A stretch of 64,000 bases of DNA from Roseibium alexandrii DFL-11 (GTDB lineage: Bacteria; Pseudomonadota; Alphaproteobacteria; Rhizobiales; Stappiaceae). Positions 19,026 to 28,950 of this stretch are shown here, piece after piece. The position numbers were made by a program, and so were the translations under genes. Where the stretch lies: contig NZ_CM011002.1 of NCBI RefSeq assembly GCF_000158095.2, forward strand, positions 1,069,228 to 1,133,227, written 5' to 3'. The notes under the pieces are model-generated. The model was not told the DNA's origin and made no database searches. It was given only the letters and a program-made list of their open reading frames with translations. Every line of letters begins with the position of its first letter. Within the stretch, counting starts at the first letter, position 1.

Positions 19026-20264
19026 GTGAACGACAATTGGAAGAAAATCCAGGCAGACATCGGGTATGGGGCGCAATCCCTTGCAGTCTATGCTCAAAAC
19101 CCTTTCAAAAGCCGAGGTCGTCTTTTTCCGGAGCCTGAAAGCCCGACCCGGACCCCTTTTCAGCGGGATCGGGACCGGATCATCCATTCTTCGGCCTTCC
19201 GGCGCCTCAAGCACAAGACACAGGTGTTTGTGTATCATGAGGGAGATCACTTCCGCACGCGTTTGACGCACACGATTGAGGTTTCGCAAATCGCCCGCTC
19301 GCTCGCCCGTGCACTTAGGCTGGATGAGGATCTCGCAGAGTGTCTTGCACTTGCACACGATCTTGGACACACGCCTTTCGGCCATGAAGGCGAGGATGTC
19401 ATGCATGAATGCATGGCTCCGTATGGCGGCTTTGATCACAATGCCCAGTCCCTGCGGGTCGTTACGCATCTGGAGCATCGATATGCGGAGTTCGATGGCC
19501 TGAATCTCGCCTGGGAGACCCTGGAAGGGCTCGTGAAGCACAATGGCCCACTGGTCGATGATGCCGGCGCACCGCTCGGCAAGTTCAAAGACGGTGAGTT
19601 GCCCTTTGCGATCCGGGAGTACCAAAGACAGCAGGATCTCATGCTCGGAACCTGGCCGAGTGGTGAGGCTCAGGCGGCAGCGATTGCAGATGACATCGCC
19701 TACGACGCGCATGATCTTGACGATGGACTTCGGGCTGGTCTGTTCGCAATCGACGACATGCGGGAAGTTCCCTTTCTGGCTGATATCCTTGCCGAAGTGG
19801 ACCACAAGTATCCGGGCCTTGAAGAAACACGGCGGATCCACGAGATCGTCCGCCGCAGTATCACCCGGATGGTGGAAGATGTTATACAGGAAGGCGTCCT
19901 CAATATCAGCGAGTTAGATCCGCAAAACGTGGAGGATGTGCGTACTGCCGGAAAATGCCTGGTCGGGTTTTCACCATCCATGATCGCGGCCGAAAAGGAA
20001 GTGAAACGTTTCTTGTTTGCGCGTGTTTACCGCCATGAAGATGTTTTGTCTGTCCGCCGCCTTGTTGCCCGTGTCGTCAGAGATCTGTTTGCGCGCCTTC
20101 TTGCCGAGCCGAACCTGATGCCGGCCCCTTGGGACAGGGGCTTGGATAGCCTTGACGATACCAGCAAAGCGCGGCGTGTATGCGACTATATTGCTGGCAT
20201 GACAGATCGTTATGCGATCGAAGAACACCGCAGACTGTTTGACGACACACCGGATTTGGGGTAG
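19026..20264 (+). CDS. dgt: dGTP triphosphohydrolase-like protein
   Basis: 412 aa from the GTG at 19026, chosen for the AAGGGGA site seven bases before it; a GTG at 19002 lacks one. HD-domain enzyme that removes triphosphate from dNTPs, limiting dNTP pools. Motifs: [10 protein letters not shown], the metal-binding His in [17 protein letters not shown] in [25 protein letters not shown] and the Asp in [14 protein letters not shown]. Length fits the type-2 dGTPase-like family of alphaproteobacteria. First gene of the dgt-argS-SPOR series; a GC-rich hairpin lies between it and argS. Confidence 0.93.
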   Translation: MNDNWKKIQADIGYGAQSLAVYAQNPFKSRGRLFPEPESPTRTPFQRDRDRIIHSSAFRRLKHKTQVFVYHEGDHFRTRLTHTIEVSQIARSLARALRLDEDLAECLALAHDLGHTPFGHEGEDVMHECMAPYGGFDHNAQSLRVVTHLEHRYAEFDGLNLAWETLEGLVKHNGPLVDDAGAPLGKFKDGELPFAIREYQRQQDLMLGTWPSGEAQAAAIADDIAYDAHDLDDGLRAGLFAIDDMREVPFLADILAEVDHKYPGLEETRRIHEIVRRSITRMVEDVIQEGVLNISELDPQNVEDVRTAGKCLVGFSPSMIAAEKEVKRFLFARVYRHEDVLSVRRLVARVVRDLFARLLAEPNLMPAPWDRGLDSLDDTSKARRVCDYIAGMTDRYAIEEHRRLFDDTPDLG

Positions 20265-20284
20265 GCGCAAGGTCAAAATCGGAT

Positions 20285-20324
20285 CCCCGCCGCGCCAGAG
20301 GCTTTCCCGTTGGCGCGTGCGGGG
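20285..20324 (+). terminator. GC-rich hairpin between dgt and argS
   Basis: CCCCGC (20285-20290) and GCGCCA pair with TGGCGC and GCGGGG (20311-20324), giving a 12-bp stem with one bulge and a 13-base loop. No T run follows, so it is at most an attenuating structure between the two genes. Confidence 0.45.
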
Positions 20325-20362
20325 CCGTTGTGTTTGAAGTATCAACCCTGACCGGTGCCTGA

Positions 20363-22132
20363 ATGAACATCTTTGCCGAGTTCACGCGACGCGTGAAAAA
20401 ATGTCTCGAAGCGCTTGAATTAGAAGGACCGGACGGCAATGCGCCAGATCTGTCCCGCGTTGTCGTCGAGGCACCTCGGGATCCGGCTCATGGCGACTTT
20501 GCAACCAACGCTGCAATGGTTCTTGCAAAGCCGCTCGGCATGAAGCCGCGTGATCTGGCAGAGCGTCTGGTTGTCGAACTCTCGAAAGACCCGGAAATCA
20601 CGGAAACCACGGTCGCAGGTCCCGGGTTTATCAATCTACGGGTCGCCCAAAGTGTCTGGCAGAAGATACTCGGGCGCATTCTTGCGGAAGGCCTTGGTTA
20701 TGGCGGTACGAAGACCGCTGACCCTTCCAAGGTGAATGTCGAGTATGTCTCCGCGAATCCGACCGGCCCAATGCATGTCGGACATATTCGCGGTGCAGTG
20801 GTTGGCGATGCGCTTGCAAATTTGCTGGAATTTGCCGGCAATGAAGTGGTCAAGGAGTACTACATCAACGATGCAGGCTCTCAGATCGACACGCTCGCCC
20901 GCAGCGCCTTTCTGCGTTATCGCGAGGCACTCGGCGAAGACATCGGCGAGATTCCGGCAGGCCTATATCCCGGAGATTACCTCGTCCCGGTTGGCGTGGC
21001 GCTGAAAGACGAATTCGGCAGTGATCTGCGCGATCAGGACGAAGCCGACTGGCTCCCGAAGGTCAAGGAACGTGCCATCTCAGCCATGCTGGAATTGATC
21101 CGCTCGGATCTCGCCGCACTTGGTGTTGAGCACGAGGTCTTTTTCTCCGAACGATCTCTCCATGAGCGTAGTGACAGCAACGGGTCAAAGATTGATCACA
21201 TGCTCGATGGTCTGCGGGCCAAGGGTCTTGTGTATGAAGGCACGCTCCCGCCGCCCAAGGGCCAGGTCCCGGAAGACTGGGAAGACCGCGAACAGACACT
21301 TTTCAGGGCGAGCGACTATGGAGACGATACCGATCGGGCGCTGAAAAAATCTGACGGGTCCTACACGTATTTTGCTGCCGACGTTGCGTATTTCGAGGAC
21401 AAGTTCAAGCGCGGCTTCAAGGAAGCGATTTACGTTCTTGGCGCGGACCACGGCGGCTACGCCAAACGCTTGCAGGCAGTCGGCAAGGCTGTCTCCGGCG
21501 GTGATACGGAAGTCATTGTCCGCTTTTGCCAGCTTGTGAAGCTGATGCGTGACGGCGCGCCGGTGAAAATGTCAAAGCGGTCCGGTGATTTCATTACTTT
21601 GCGCGAAGTGGTCGACGAAGTGGGATCGGATCCGGTCCGGTTCATGATGTTGTTCCGGAAGAACGATGCACCGCTCGACTTTGACTTCAAGAAGGTGACG
21701 GAGCAGTCCAAGGACAATCCGGTCTTTTATGTTCAATATGGTCATGCGCGTTGCTGTTCTGTTTTGAGGCAGGCCGCAGAAGAGCTGTCCGGGCAAGATT
21801 TGGGTGATTCTGTGCTCGCGAGTGCCGACTATTCCCTGCTTGATGACACCGGTGAGCTTGAATTGATCGGCAAAATGGCCGAGTGGCCAAAAGTTGTCGA
21901 GGCGGCGGCCGACACTCATGAGCCGCATAGAATCGCGTTTTACCTGCATGAACTTGCAAGTTCACTGCACGGTCACTGGAATAGAGGCAAGGAATTGCCT
22001 CATTTACGTTTTATTGATTCTAGTAACACGAAATTAACCGTAGCGCGTGTTGCTTTGGTTCGTGCAGTATCCTTGGTACTTTCGTCAGGCTTGGCGATTC
22101 TCGGTGTACAAGCTCCTGAGGAAATGCGCTGA
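20363..22132 (+). CDS. argS: Arginine--tRNA ligase
   Basis: 589 aa. Class I synthetase charging tRNA-Arg. Visible: N-terminal Add-1 domain, [14 protein letters not shown] (HIGH-type motif, about residues 132-145), [45 protein letters not shown], and a C-terminal anticodon-binding domain ending in [19 protein letters not shown]. The KMSKR loop is canonical, whereas many ArgRS have it altered. Followed after 72 bases by the SPOR protein gene, as in related genomes. Confidence 0.97.
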   Translation: MNIFAEFTRRVKKCLEALELEGPDGNAPDLSRVVVEAPRDPAHGDFATNAAMVLAKPLGMKPRDLAERLVVELSKDPEITETTVAGPGFINLRVAQSVWQKILGRILAEGLGYGGTKTADPSKVNVEYVSANPTGPMHVGHIRGAVVGDALANLLEFAGNEVVKEYYINDAGSQIDTLARSAFLRYREALGEDIGEIPAGLYPGDYLVPVGVALKDEFGSDLRDQDEADWLPKVKERAISAMLELIRSDLAALGVEHEVFFSERSLHERSDSNGSKIDHMLDGLRAKGLVYEGTLPPPKGQVPEDWEDREQTLFRASDYGDDTDRALKKSDGSYTYFAADVAYFEDKFKRGFKEAIYVLGADHGGYAKRLQAVGKAVSGGDTEVIVRFCQLVKLMRDGAPVKMSKRSGDFITLREVVDEVGSDPVRFMMLFRKNDAPLDFDFKKVTEQSKDNPVFYVQYGHARCCSVLRQAAEELSGQDLGDSVLASADYSLLDDTGELELIGKMAEWPKVVEAAADTHEPHRIAFYLHELASSLHGHWNRGKELPHLRFIDSSNTKLTVARVALVRAVSLVLSSGLAILGVQAPEEMR

Positions 22133-22204
22133 TATGCCTTGTGAGCAGTGATCAGGGTATGTTGTTAAAACGTAGCGTAACGAAACCGGTTCTTTAGAGC
22201 GCTC

Positions 22205-24760
22205 ATGTCAGACGAATACGACAAAAAGCGGCCAGATGCGGCAGAGACCCCGGCACCGTCCGGGGGAAACCGGCCGTCTGGTGAAGATCCGCTGATTGAA
22301 TTGGCGCGCATTGTTCATAATAACAAGCAATTGGGGGCGCCGGTGAGCAGCGGCCGGGTTGGAAGCACAGACTATTTCGCAGACTTGGATGATTTCGCGA
22401 GTGAACCGAAACCCGCTGCAGATCCCAATCCAACGCGCCAGGAACCCGCATTCGGCGTCGGGCAATCCCGGGAAATTCCTCTGTCCGGCGACACGCGGTC
22501 GAACGAACAGCCGCGTTTTGATGCTCCGCAGCCCACTCGTGAAACTGGGTCCTATGCAGCTACGGATGTTGTGCGGCCTTCTGAAGCGTCTGCACCGGGC
22601 TATCAATCGCAGGCGGTCGCCGCAGGCAATGTGCCTGACTGGCCTCAGGTGCCGCAGCTGGATACGATTGAAGCCACCGCTGCAAGTGCGATGAACCGCC
22701 CGGCACCATCTGTGCCGACACCGCCAGTTTCAGAGTTAGCGCAACCAGCTTTCCAACCGTCGTCTCCGCCTGAACCGCGCGGACCGGCTGTCAATATTGG
22801 ACGTGATTTTGGAGCAGGTTTGGCAGCTTCTGTTGCCAATGATCTTGAACAGAATTTGACCGCTGAACTTGAGGATGAGCTGAAGGGCGCCCTGCGTCAG
22901 ACCATCGATCCGCCCGAAGTACAGGAGTTCGGTCAGAGCGCTGCGCCCGCGCGCAATTCGCCGGAGCCGCACACTCCATCGCAAACCCAGTCGCCGGCTA
23001 CGGACTCGAGCTACTATTCTGGTGGGTACCAAGCGCACACGGCAAGCTACAGCCAAACACCGGCTCCGGCGCGTTCCGAAAACTATCCGGATACAGATAC
23101 GCCGGATGATACCCTAAGCCGCACGGGCGATCTGGGCCCGGCATTCGGTCCGGAAACCGCTCCACCCATGCAGGCTTTTGACCGTCCAGCACAGGATATT
23201 CGGCCTGAGGGCTATTCGCCGTCCGCCCCGGCGCCGCAACGACCGGCAATCAACGAAGATGATCTGTTTGCTGCCCTAACCACGCCACAAGGTGGTGCGG
23301 CTGCTGAGAGTAAGCCTCAGGCATCGGAGGACAGTCAGCAATCGATCGCCGGGATCGATACGCTTCTGGCAGATCTCGATTTTCCGGAACGGGACGACCG
23401 GGCTCGTCAACAAAGCGCGGCAGATAATTCATCTGAGCGTGCCGCGGCACAAACGTCGGCCGAAACAACGGCCACTGCGGCAAGTTATGCTGCCGAGGCT
23501 CCGGTTCCCGGTCGACAGACAGCTGATGACATCGACGACATGGTCTGGCCGGCAGCTGCAGATGCTGTTCGCGACCTTGGCGATGATGACACACCGCCGC
23601 CGCCAGAAGGTTATGATCTTGATGCTGTCGCACGTGCGATGCAGGAGAGTGACCCAACCTTGAAGGGCAGCGGGGTTTTGCCGCCGCACTCCCGGGCAGA
23701 GCAGGCTGCGGTTCCACATGCAGAAGAACGTTCTCGCCGCGGCATCTTTGTTGCTGCTGGTGTCCTGGGCGTTGCTGCACTTGGCGCTGTCGGGTTCTTC
23801 TTCCTGGATACCGACACGATTGCAGTTCCAGATGGTCCGCCACCGGTAATCAGCGGCCTCCAAGAGCCGCTAAAGATTTTCCCGGAAGAGCAGGATCCGT
23901 CTGGCGGCAACAATCAGTCCGCTAAACTGATTTACGATCGCGTCGATGGCCGCAACGAAAATGCGCCGACACAACTCGCGCGGCCGGAAACACCAGAGCC
24001 TGCCTCCTTGCCGCCGGCACCGGCCGGTGTTCAATCCGGTGCGGAACTCGTTCCGGGGGCAACCAAGCGGGTCCGCACGGTTGTTGTGCGCCCGGACGGA
24101 ACGATCGTGTCGGGTGATGATGCGGCCTCAGCCGCGACTGGTACCGCACAACCGGCAGCCCCTGCGCCAGCTGAGCCCCGTGTTGTTGCAACACAGCCGA
24201 TAACAGCAACACCTTCGCCGGAACCGGCTGCCGCAACGCCTCAGCCTGCAACGCCGGCACCGAGCACGCCCGCAATTGTTGCTGCAGCAGAACCTGCTGC
24301 GCCGGTTGAAGAGTCTGCAGGTCCTGTTCCGACTGTCCTGCCGCGTAAGAAACCAGCTGCGCCTGTGCAAGTTGCGCAAGCACCTGCAGCTGCCACAAAT
24401 CCTGCACCGGCAACGCAGAACAATGGTCCACTGAACCTGTCTCAGCCAGCATCGGCACCCGTCACGACCACGGCATCTGCCGCAACAACTGCTGGCGCCG
24501 GGTCCATACCGGCCGGAACGTATATCGTTCAGGTGACGTCTCAGCGCTCAGCGTCGGCTGCGAGCGATGCCTATTCGTCGCTGCAACGTCGGTACCCGTC
24601 GATTATCGGAAATGTGAATGCTGTGATTGTGGCGGCTGACCTCGGCGATCGGGGGGTCTTCTACCGGGCCCGTATCCCCACTGGATCGCGTGACGAAGCC
24701 ATCCGGTTGTGTGAGCAGCTGCAAGGCGCTGGCGGCGACTGTTTCGTCCGCAGGCAATAG
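22205..24760 (+). CDS. Inner-membrane SPOR-domain protein
   Basis: 851 aa. A long cytoplasmic N-terminus (1-512) rich in Pro, Ala, Gln and acidic residues starts with EDPLIELARIVHNNKQ, a motif typical of this alphaproteobacterial family. One transmembrane helix follows (about 513-536, GIFVAAGVLGVAALGAVGFFF), then a disordered Pro/Ala-rich periplasmic linker and a C-terminal SPOR domain (about 770-851, TYIVQVTSQRSASAASDAYS to GGDCFVRRQ). SPOR domains bind denuded septal peptidoglycan, so a role in cell division is likely but not shown. The position after argS and before (in relatives) nagZ is conserved. Confidence 0.9.
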   Translation: MSDEYDKKRPDAAETPAPSGGNRPSGEDPLIELARIVHNNKQLGAPVSSGRVGSTDYFADLDDFASEPKPAADPNPTRQEPAFGVGQSREIPLSGDTRSNEQPRFDAPQPTRETGSYAATDVVRPSEASAPGYQSQAVAAGNVPDWPQVPQLDTIEATAASAMNRPAPSVPTPPVSELAQPAFQPSSPPEPRGPAVNIGRDFGAGLAASVANDLEQNLTAELEDELKGALRQTIDPPEVQEFGQSAAPARNSPEPHTPSQTQSPATDSSYYSGGYQAHTASYSQTPAPARSENYPDTDTPDDTLSRTGDLGPAFGPETAPPMQAFDRPAQDIRPEGYSPSAPAPQRPAINEDDLFAALTTPQGGAAAESKPQASEDSQQSIAGIDTLLADLDFPERDDRARQQSAADNSSERAAAQTSAETTATAASYAAEAPVPGRQTADDIDDMVWPAAADAVRDLGDDDTPPPPEGYDLDAVARAMQESDPTLKGSGVLPPHSRAEQAAVPHAEERSRRGIFVAAGVLGVAALGAVGFFFLDTDTIAVPDGPPPVISGLQEPLKIFPEEQDPSGGNNQSAKLIYDRVDGRNENAPTQLARPETPEPASLPPAPAGVQSGAELVPGATKRVRTVVVRPDGTIVSGDDAASAATGTAQPAAPAPAEPRVVATQPITATPSPEPAAATPQPATPAPSTPAIVAAAEPAAPVEESAGPVPTVLPRKKPAAPVQVAQAPAAATNPAPATQNNGPLNLSQPASAPVTTTASAATTAGAGSIPAGTYIVQVTSQRSASAASDAYSSLQRRYPSIIGNVNAVIVAADLGDRGVFYRARIPTGSRDEAIRLCEQLQGAGGDCFVRRQ

Positions 24761-24790
24761 ACCAAAGCACACCAATACAACGATTAGAAT

Positions 24791-24814
24791 GGCCGGGTTT
24801 TCCGGCCGTTTTTT
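24791..24814 (+). terminator. Rho-independent terminator after the SPOR gene
   Basis: GGCCGG (24791-24796) and CCGGCC (24802-24807) pair across a five-base loop, followed by G and six T. The T run touches the 3' end of the convergent LysR gene, whose stop begins at 24813. Confidence 0.9.
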
Positions 24815-25730
24815 ATTCGGCTGCAGTCATCTTGACTTGGCTCTGCAAGCCCAAAAGGTGCGGGGTCATATGACGGTAAACATCCGAAATAGCGTCGATC
24901 GCCAGACGGACGGCAGGTTCACGCCGGACATCGCGGTGAACGATGATATGCTCCGGATTGGTGAGTTCCGGCAAAGGCCCCATGACCCGTAAGAGATCTG
25001 GATGCCGGTCGCCCATGAAGACTGGAAGCAATCCGAGGCCGGATCCGCTCGCGATCATGTTCATCATAGTGGTCATGGTGTTCGTGCGCAGCCTCGGAGG
25101 CGCCGGCAGGCGTTCTGCGAGCCAGCGGTTATGGGCCGGATACCAGAGGTCGTCCGGCGTAAATCCAAGCCAACTGCACGCTGTGTACCGGGCTTCTTCA
25201 AAAACAGATGGGTGTGCCGCAGCATAGGTTTTGCTTGCATAGACGCCGTAAGCGAGATCTCCGATTTTCCGGGCAATCAGCGTATCGGTCTCCGGCAGGC
25301 AGTTTCTGATCTGCAATTCGATGCTGCGGCTTTGATGATCGACATGGCTGTGGCTGGAGATCAGCTCAAGCTCAATGTCTTTGAGCCGGTCGTCCAGAAG
25401 GGGATACATATCCGTCAGGACGCGGGCGCGCACCTCATCGACGGCAACACGAACGACCCTGAGCGAAGCACCTGCCAGATCCGGCATAATGCGTGCTGCA
25501 GCATCCGCACGTTGGCGCATGTCTGCGGCAAGTGGAATTAGCCGCAGCCCTGCTTCGGTGGGCTTGAGGCCTGAAGGTGTTCTGTCAAACAGCCGGGCTC
25601 CGACGCGGTCCTCGAATGCTTTCAAGCGCCGGCTGAGTTGCGGCTGACTGATATCCAAAGCCTTGGCAGCACCGGATAAAGACCGCGCCCGGGCCGCAGC
25701 ATCCACGAGTTTAAGATCATCCCAATTCAT
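24813..25730 (-). CDS. LysR-family transcriptional regulator
   Basis: 305 aa. N-terminal winged helix-turn-helix (residues 1-60: LDISQPQLSRRLKAFEDRVG, LFDRTPSGLKPTEAG) followed by a LysR substrate-binding domain. It is transcribed away from the EamA transporter gene across a 139-base region with two copies of a 13-base motif, the usual setup for a LysR regulator controlling its divergent neighbour. The effector is unknown. The gene converges on the SPOR gene terminator and belongs to a three-gene insertion in an otherwise conserved block. Confidence 0.9.
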   Translation of the reverse strand: MNWDDLKLVDAAARARSLSGAAKALDISQPQLSRRLKAFEDRVGARLFDRTPSGLKPTEAGLRLIPLAADMRQRADAAARIMPDLAGASLRVVRVAVDEVRARVLTDMYPLLDDRLKDIELELISSHSHVDHQSRSIELQIRNCLPETDTLIARKIGDLAYGVYASKTYAAAHPSVFEEARYTACSWLGFTPDDLWYPAHNRWLAERLPAPPRLRTNTMTTMMNMIASGSGLGLLPVFMGDRHPDLLRVMGPLPELTNPEHIIVHRDVRREPAVRLAIDAISDVYRHMTPHLLGLQSQVKMTAAE

Positions 25731-25738
25731 GACGGTAG

Positions 25739-25784
25739 TATACGTATTCGCCTAAATAAGCGCAATGTTATGCGTATTCGCATA
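25739..25784. promoter_or_regulatory. Repeated operator between the lysR and eamA-type genes
   Basis: TATACGTATTCGC (25739-25751) and TATGCGTATTCGC (25769-25781) are direct repeats exactly 30 bases apart, about three helical turns. The second is also a palindrome, TATGCG-TATT-CGCATA (25769-25784), of the size LysR proteins bind. The first copy begins nine bases upstream of the regulator start, fitting autorepression by one site and control of the transporter by both. Inference from sequence pattern. Confidence 0.7.
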
Positions 25785-25869
25785 GTGTGCATGAGGATCT
25801 GGTATCTGTTTTGAGAGACTCCTGAGTGGTAGTACCCAATCATCAAGTACACGAACTGGAGCCTTCGCC

Positions 25870-26772
25870 GTGATACCAACTGCCGCCATAGGCCAGCGCG
25901 AAAACATCCCTGCGGCACTGTTTCTGGCGCTCCTGGGCATGTCAGCCTTCACGCCGATTTTTGCGGCCGGGAAACTTGCAGGCGGTGTGTTGCCGATTGT
26001 TGCTCTCGTCTGGCTGCGGTTTGCCGGCGGGGCTGCAACCATTCTGTGCATTGCAAGCGTGAAGAAAGTTCCGCTCCACAAACAGATAAGTCCCTTATGG
26101 AAGCTCCATTTGATGCGGGCGGTGTGCGGTGTGGGAGGCTTGTCCTGTGCGGTCTATGCAGCATCCGTGATGCCGCTTGCGGATGCGACAGCGATTGGAT
26201 TGACAAAAGGCATCTTCGCGATTGCCCTGGCCGGGTTGATCCTGAAAGAGCTGGTGACCGGCAAGCATTGGATTGCGGGAGCTATGAGTATGCTCGGCGC
26301 CTATCTCGTCGTTCAATCGGCCGACAATGTAGCTCAGAATTCGGAGATGGCGCTCGCTGGGGCCATAGCAGCGATTGCAAGTGCGCTCTTTATGGCGGCG
26401 GAAAGCTTGATCATGCGCTATATCGCCCAGCGCGAAGATACAGTTACGATCCTGGCCTATGTGAATGTTTTTGCAGCGTTGTTTCTGGCCGTGCCGGTGA
26501 TTTGGCTGATCGCCCAAGACGGTGTTGCGATGGGTGATCTGCTCGCGTTCGCCTGGCTTGGCCCGCTCGCAATTATCGGCCAGTCTTTCAATATTTCAGC
26601 TTACCGAAGAGCGGGAGCTGCAACACTTGCGCCTGCCTTCTACGCCACCGTGGTTCTTTCGGCGCTGTTTGGTTATGCCGTTTGGGGCGAGGTGCCGGGA
26701 CCTGAAGCCCTCGTCGGTGCGCTGCTGATCCTGGCCGGGGGCGCGGTCTTGACCCTGCGCCTTGGCCGGTAA
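25870..26772 (+). CDS. EamA/DMT-family transporter
   Basis: 300 aa with a GTG start at 25870 and GGAG eight bases upstream. Ten predicted transmembrane helices in two EamA repeats: first half with LRFAGGAATILCI and MPLADATAIGLTKGIFAIALA, second with IASALFMAAESLIMRYIA to VGALLILAGGAVL. This family exports small metabolites such as amino acids and nucleosides. The substrate cannot be read from the sequence. The divergent LysR gene probably controls it. Its stop lies four bases from the convergent esterase stop. Confidence 0.9.
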   Translation: MIPTAAIGQRENIPAALFLALLGMSAFTPIFAAGKLAGGVLPIVALVWLRFAGGAATILCIASVKKVPLHKQISPLWKLHLMRAVCGVGGLSCAVYAASVMPLADATAIGLTKGIFAIALAGLILKELVTGKHWIAGAMSMLGAYLVVQSADNVAQNSEMALAGAIAAIASALFMAAESLIMRYIAQREDTVTILAYVNVFAALFLAVPVIWLIAQDGVAMGDLLAFAWLGPLAIIGQSFNISAYRRAGAATLAPAFYATVVLSALFGYAVWGEVPGPEALVGALLILAGGAVLTLRLGR

Positions 26773-26776
26773 GTGC

Positions 26777-27790
26777 CTATTTCAGAAGTGCGTTTGCAAG
26801 GAACGGCAGGCTTTCGTCCATTCGGTAGTCAATCGACGAGTGGGTGTCATTGAACTCTTCGTAGATGTGATCAACACCGGCGGCCTCAAGCTTCCGTTTC
26901 AAACGGCGCGCACCATAGACCAGATTGTATTGGTCGATGTAACCGCAATCGATCCAGAGCCCTTTCATGGATTTCAAGGCATCTGTATGCGCTTCGATCA
27001 TTTGCAAAGGATCCCAGGACAACCAGGCATTCCAGCGGTCTTCAATGATTTCGCATGTCTCTAGGTCAACAGGTAAGCGAATCCCGCAGAAGGTGTCCGG
27101 CGACGGATCTGGATCGTAGGTCGCAGCCATCGCGAAGGTCATTAGGTCATGCAATGCGCCACCGGGATACTTCGGTCCGGCTTCAAACCAACGAACAAAA
27201 GCCTCAATTGATCCATGTTTCTGGATTGCCCGCAGGGCACTTGGCATTTCTGGCAAGTAACAGAGTTCAAACGCCATATCTCCGGAGTGACAGGCAGCTG
27301 CCGACCAGACGTCGGCATATTTCATGGCATGGACGATGGCGCCATAGCCGCCGGATGACTTGCCGAACAAACCGCGTTTGCCGTGTCCACCGCAGCCGAA
27401 TTGGCCCTCGACAGTCTGAAGCATGTCTGTGGTGAGCCACGTTGCCCAAGGTCCCATAGATGTGCTGTCGATATACTGGTTGCCACCGAGGCGCGTGAAA
27501 CAATCCGGGAAAGCGACGACAACCGGCGGGAGTGCACCATCCTGGATCAGCCGGTCCAAACGCTCCGGAACGTTTTCGCCGAAATTCTTCCAGTTCACAT
27601 GCGCCGGGCCGCCGGACGTATAACCAACGATATCGACCAGAAGCGGCAGCCCGCCGCCGTCATGTCCATGTGGAACGTAAATGACAACTGCGCGCGTTGC
27701 CGGATCGCCAAGCCGGTTTTGTGTCAAGATTTCGGATGTGACGGAAATCCGGTGCAAAGTGCCGGCCGGAATGTCATGGCGCGCGCGCAT
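26777..27790 (-). CDS. Esterase-fold alpha/beta hydrolase (esterase D-like)
   Basis: 337 aa from the ATG at 27790, with TGGAG nine bases upstream. It resembles the putative esterase family (Fes/EstA type): VVIYVPHGHDGGGLPLLVDI, VVAFPDCFTRLGGNQY, nucleophile GKSSGGYGAIVHAMKY (Ser) and catalytic His in FNDTHSSIDYR. Acyl hydrolase activity is inferred; the substrate is unknown. No signal peptide, so probably cytoplasmic. Convergent with the transporter gene with only four bases between stops. Third member of the inserted cassette, though not cotranscribed with the other two. Confidence 0.85.
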   Translation of the reverse strand: MRARHDIPAGTLHRISVTSEILTQNRLGDPATRAVVIYVPHGHDGGGLPLLVDIVGYTSGGPAHVNWKNFGENVPERLDRLIQDGALPPVVVAFPDCFTRLGGNQYIDSTSMGPWATWLTTDMLQTVEGQFGCGGHGKRGLFGKSSGGYGAIVHAMKYADVWSAAACHSGDMAFELCYLPEMPSALRAIQKHGSIEAFVRWFEAGPKYPGGALHDLMTFAMAATYDPDPSPDTFCGIRLPVDLETCEIIEDRWNAWLSWDPLQMIEAHTDALKSMKGLWIDCGYIDQYNLVYGARRLKRKLEAAGVDHIYEEFNDTHSSIDYRMDESLPFLANALLK

Positions 27791-27913
27791 GGGAAGCAAC
27801 TCCAGTGAGAAACAAAATGAGGAAGCCTAGATTGCAAGTTCGTATCATGAGCGCAAGTGCGCTTGCGAGGGCTCCGGACCTTTCTTGACGGGCAAGGGTG
27901 GTGCCGGTAAGCG

Positions 27914-28939
27914 ATGGTCATGATCAAAGCCTTTATTTCCGGCTGCGCCGGCACAAGTCTCTCCGCTGCTGAAAAAGCGTTTTTCAATGAGCATAATCCT
28001 TGGGGACTGATCCTGTTTGCGCGAAATGTCGACAATCCGGACCAGGTTCTGGAGCTGACCCGGTCTTTTCGCGATGCTGTTGGCCGGGCGGACGCGCCGG
28101 TTCTTGTCGATCAGGAAGGAGGCCGGGTGCAAAGGCTACGGCCGCCGCATTGGCGCAAGTATCCAGCACCAAAGCTCTTCGGCGATCTCTACAAGACGGA
28201 TAAGGCCGCTGGAAAACGTGCCGCATTCCTGGGCGCCCAGCTGATTGCCGCTGAACTGTCCGAGGTCGGAATTACCATCGACTGTTTGCCGTGCCTTGAT
28301 GTACGGTTTCCGGACACCGTCGATGCGATCGGAGATCGCGCGATTTCCGAAGATCCGGAGACTGTTGCAATCCTCGGGCGCGAGATGATCAATGGCGCGA
28401 TCGCCGGGGGTGTTCTGCCAGTTATCAAGCACATTCCAGGGCACGGCCGCGCCAAGGTGGACAGCCATCTTGAACTGCCGCGTGTCACGGATGACAAAAA
28501 CTTATTGGAAGCTTTGGATTTCCTGCCATTCAAGGCACTTGCAGACATCTCCTTGGGCATGACCGCACACTTGCTTTATGAGAGCATAGATCCAGAAAAC
28601 CCGGGGACGCAGAGCAGTGCAGTCATAAATGGGATTATCCGCGATGAAATCGGCTTTGACGGCTGTCTGATGAGTGATGACATCTCCATGAAGGCGCTTG
28701 GCGGCGATGTGTCGAGCCGGTCAACAAAAATTTGGGATGCCGGATGCGATGTCGTGCTCCACTGCAATGGCAATATGTCGGAAATGCAGGCAGTTGCGGA
28801 TGCCGCGCCGGTACTTGCGGGACGTTCCCAGGAGCGCTGTAACACCGCTTTGGCTGGGTACAAACCGTTGGAACCAGACTTTAATGCAGACAAGGTCTGG
28901 GCAGAGTTTCAATCCCTGACTGGCTGGGCGGGAGCGTAA
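27914..28939 (+). CDS. nagZ: Beta-N-acetylhexosaminidase NagZ
   Basis: 341 aa. GH3 enzyme that removes GlcNAc from anhydro-muropeptides in cell-wall recycling in the cytoplasm. Motifs: AFISGCAG, LFARNVDNPDQV, LVDQEGGRVQRLRPP, VIKHIPGHGRAKVDSH (the KH...GHG.....H motif with the catalytic His) and the nucleophile Asp in MSDDISMKAL. Two in-frame ATG codons, 27914 and 27920, are both plausible; MIKAFISGC at 27920 fits the family better, but the ribosome site is weak for both. It starts the nagZ-scpA-scpB run. Confidence 0.95.
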   Translation: MVMIKAFISGCAGTSLSAAEKAFFNEHNPWGLILFARNVDNPDQVLELTRSFRDAVGRADAPVLVDQEGGRVQRLRPPHWRKYPAPKLFGDLYKTDKAAGKRAAFLGAQLIAAELSEVGITIDCLPCLDVRFPDTVDAIGDRAISEDPETVAILGREMINGAIAGGVLPVIKHIPGHGRAKVDSHLELPRVTDDKNLLEALDFLPFKALADISLGMTAHLLYESIDPENPGTQSSAVINGIIRDEIGFDGCLMSDDISMKALGGDVSSRSTKIWDAGCDVVLHCNGNMSEMQAVADAAPVLAGRSQERCNTALAGYKPLEPDFNADKVWAEFQSLTGWAGA

Positions 28940-28950
28940 CGGGACAGCAC

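Noticed and set aside
23250..24458. Gln/Arg-rich minus-strand frames opposite the SPOR protein
   Set aside because: Mirror of the Pro/Ala-rich low-complexity coding sequence.
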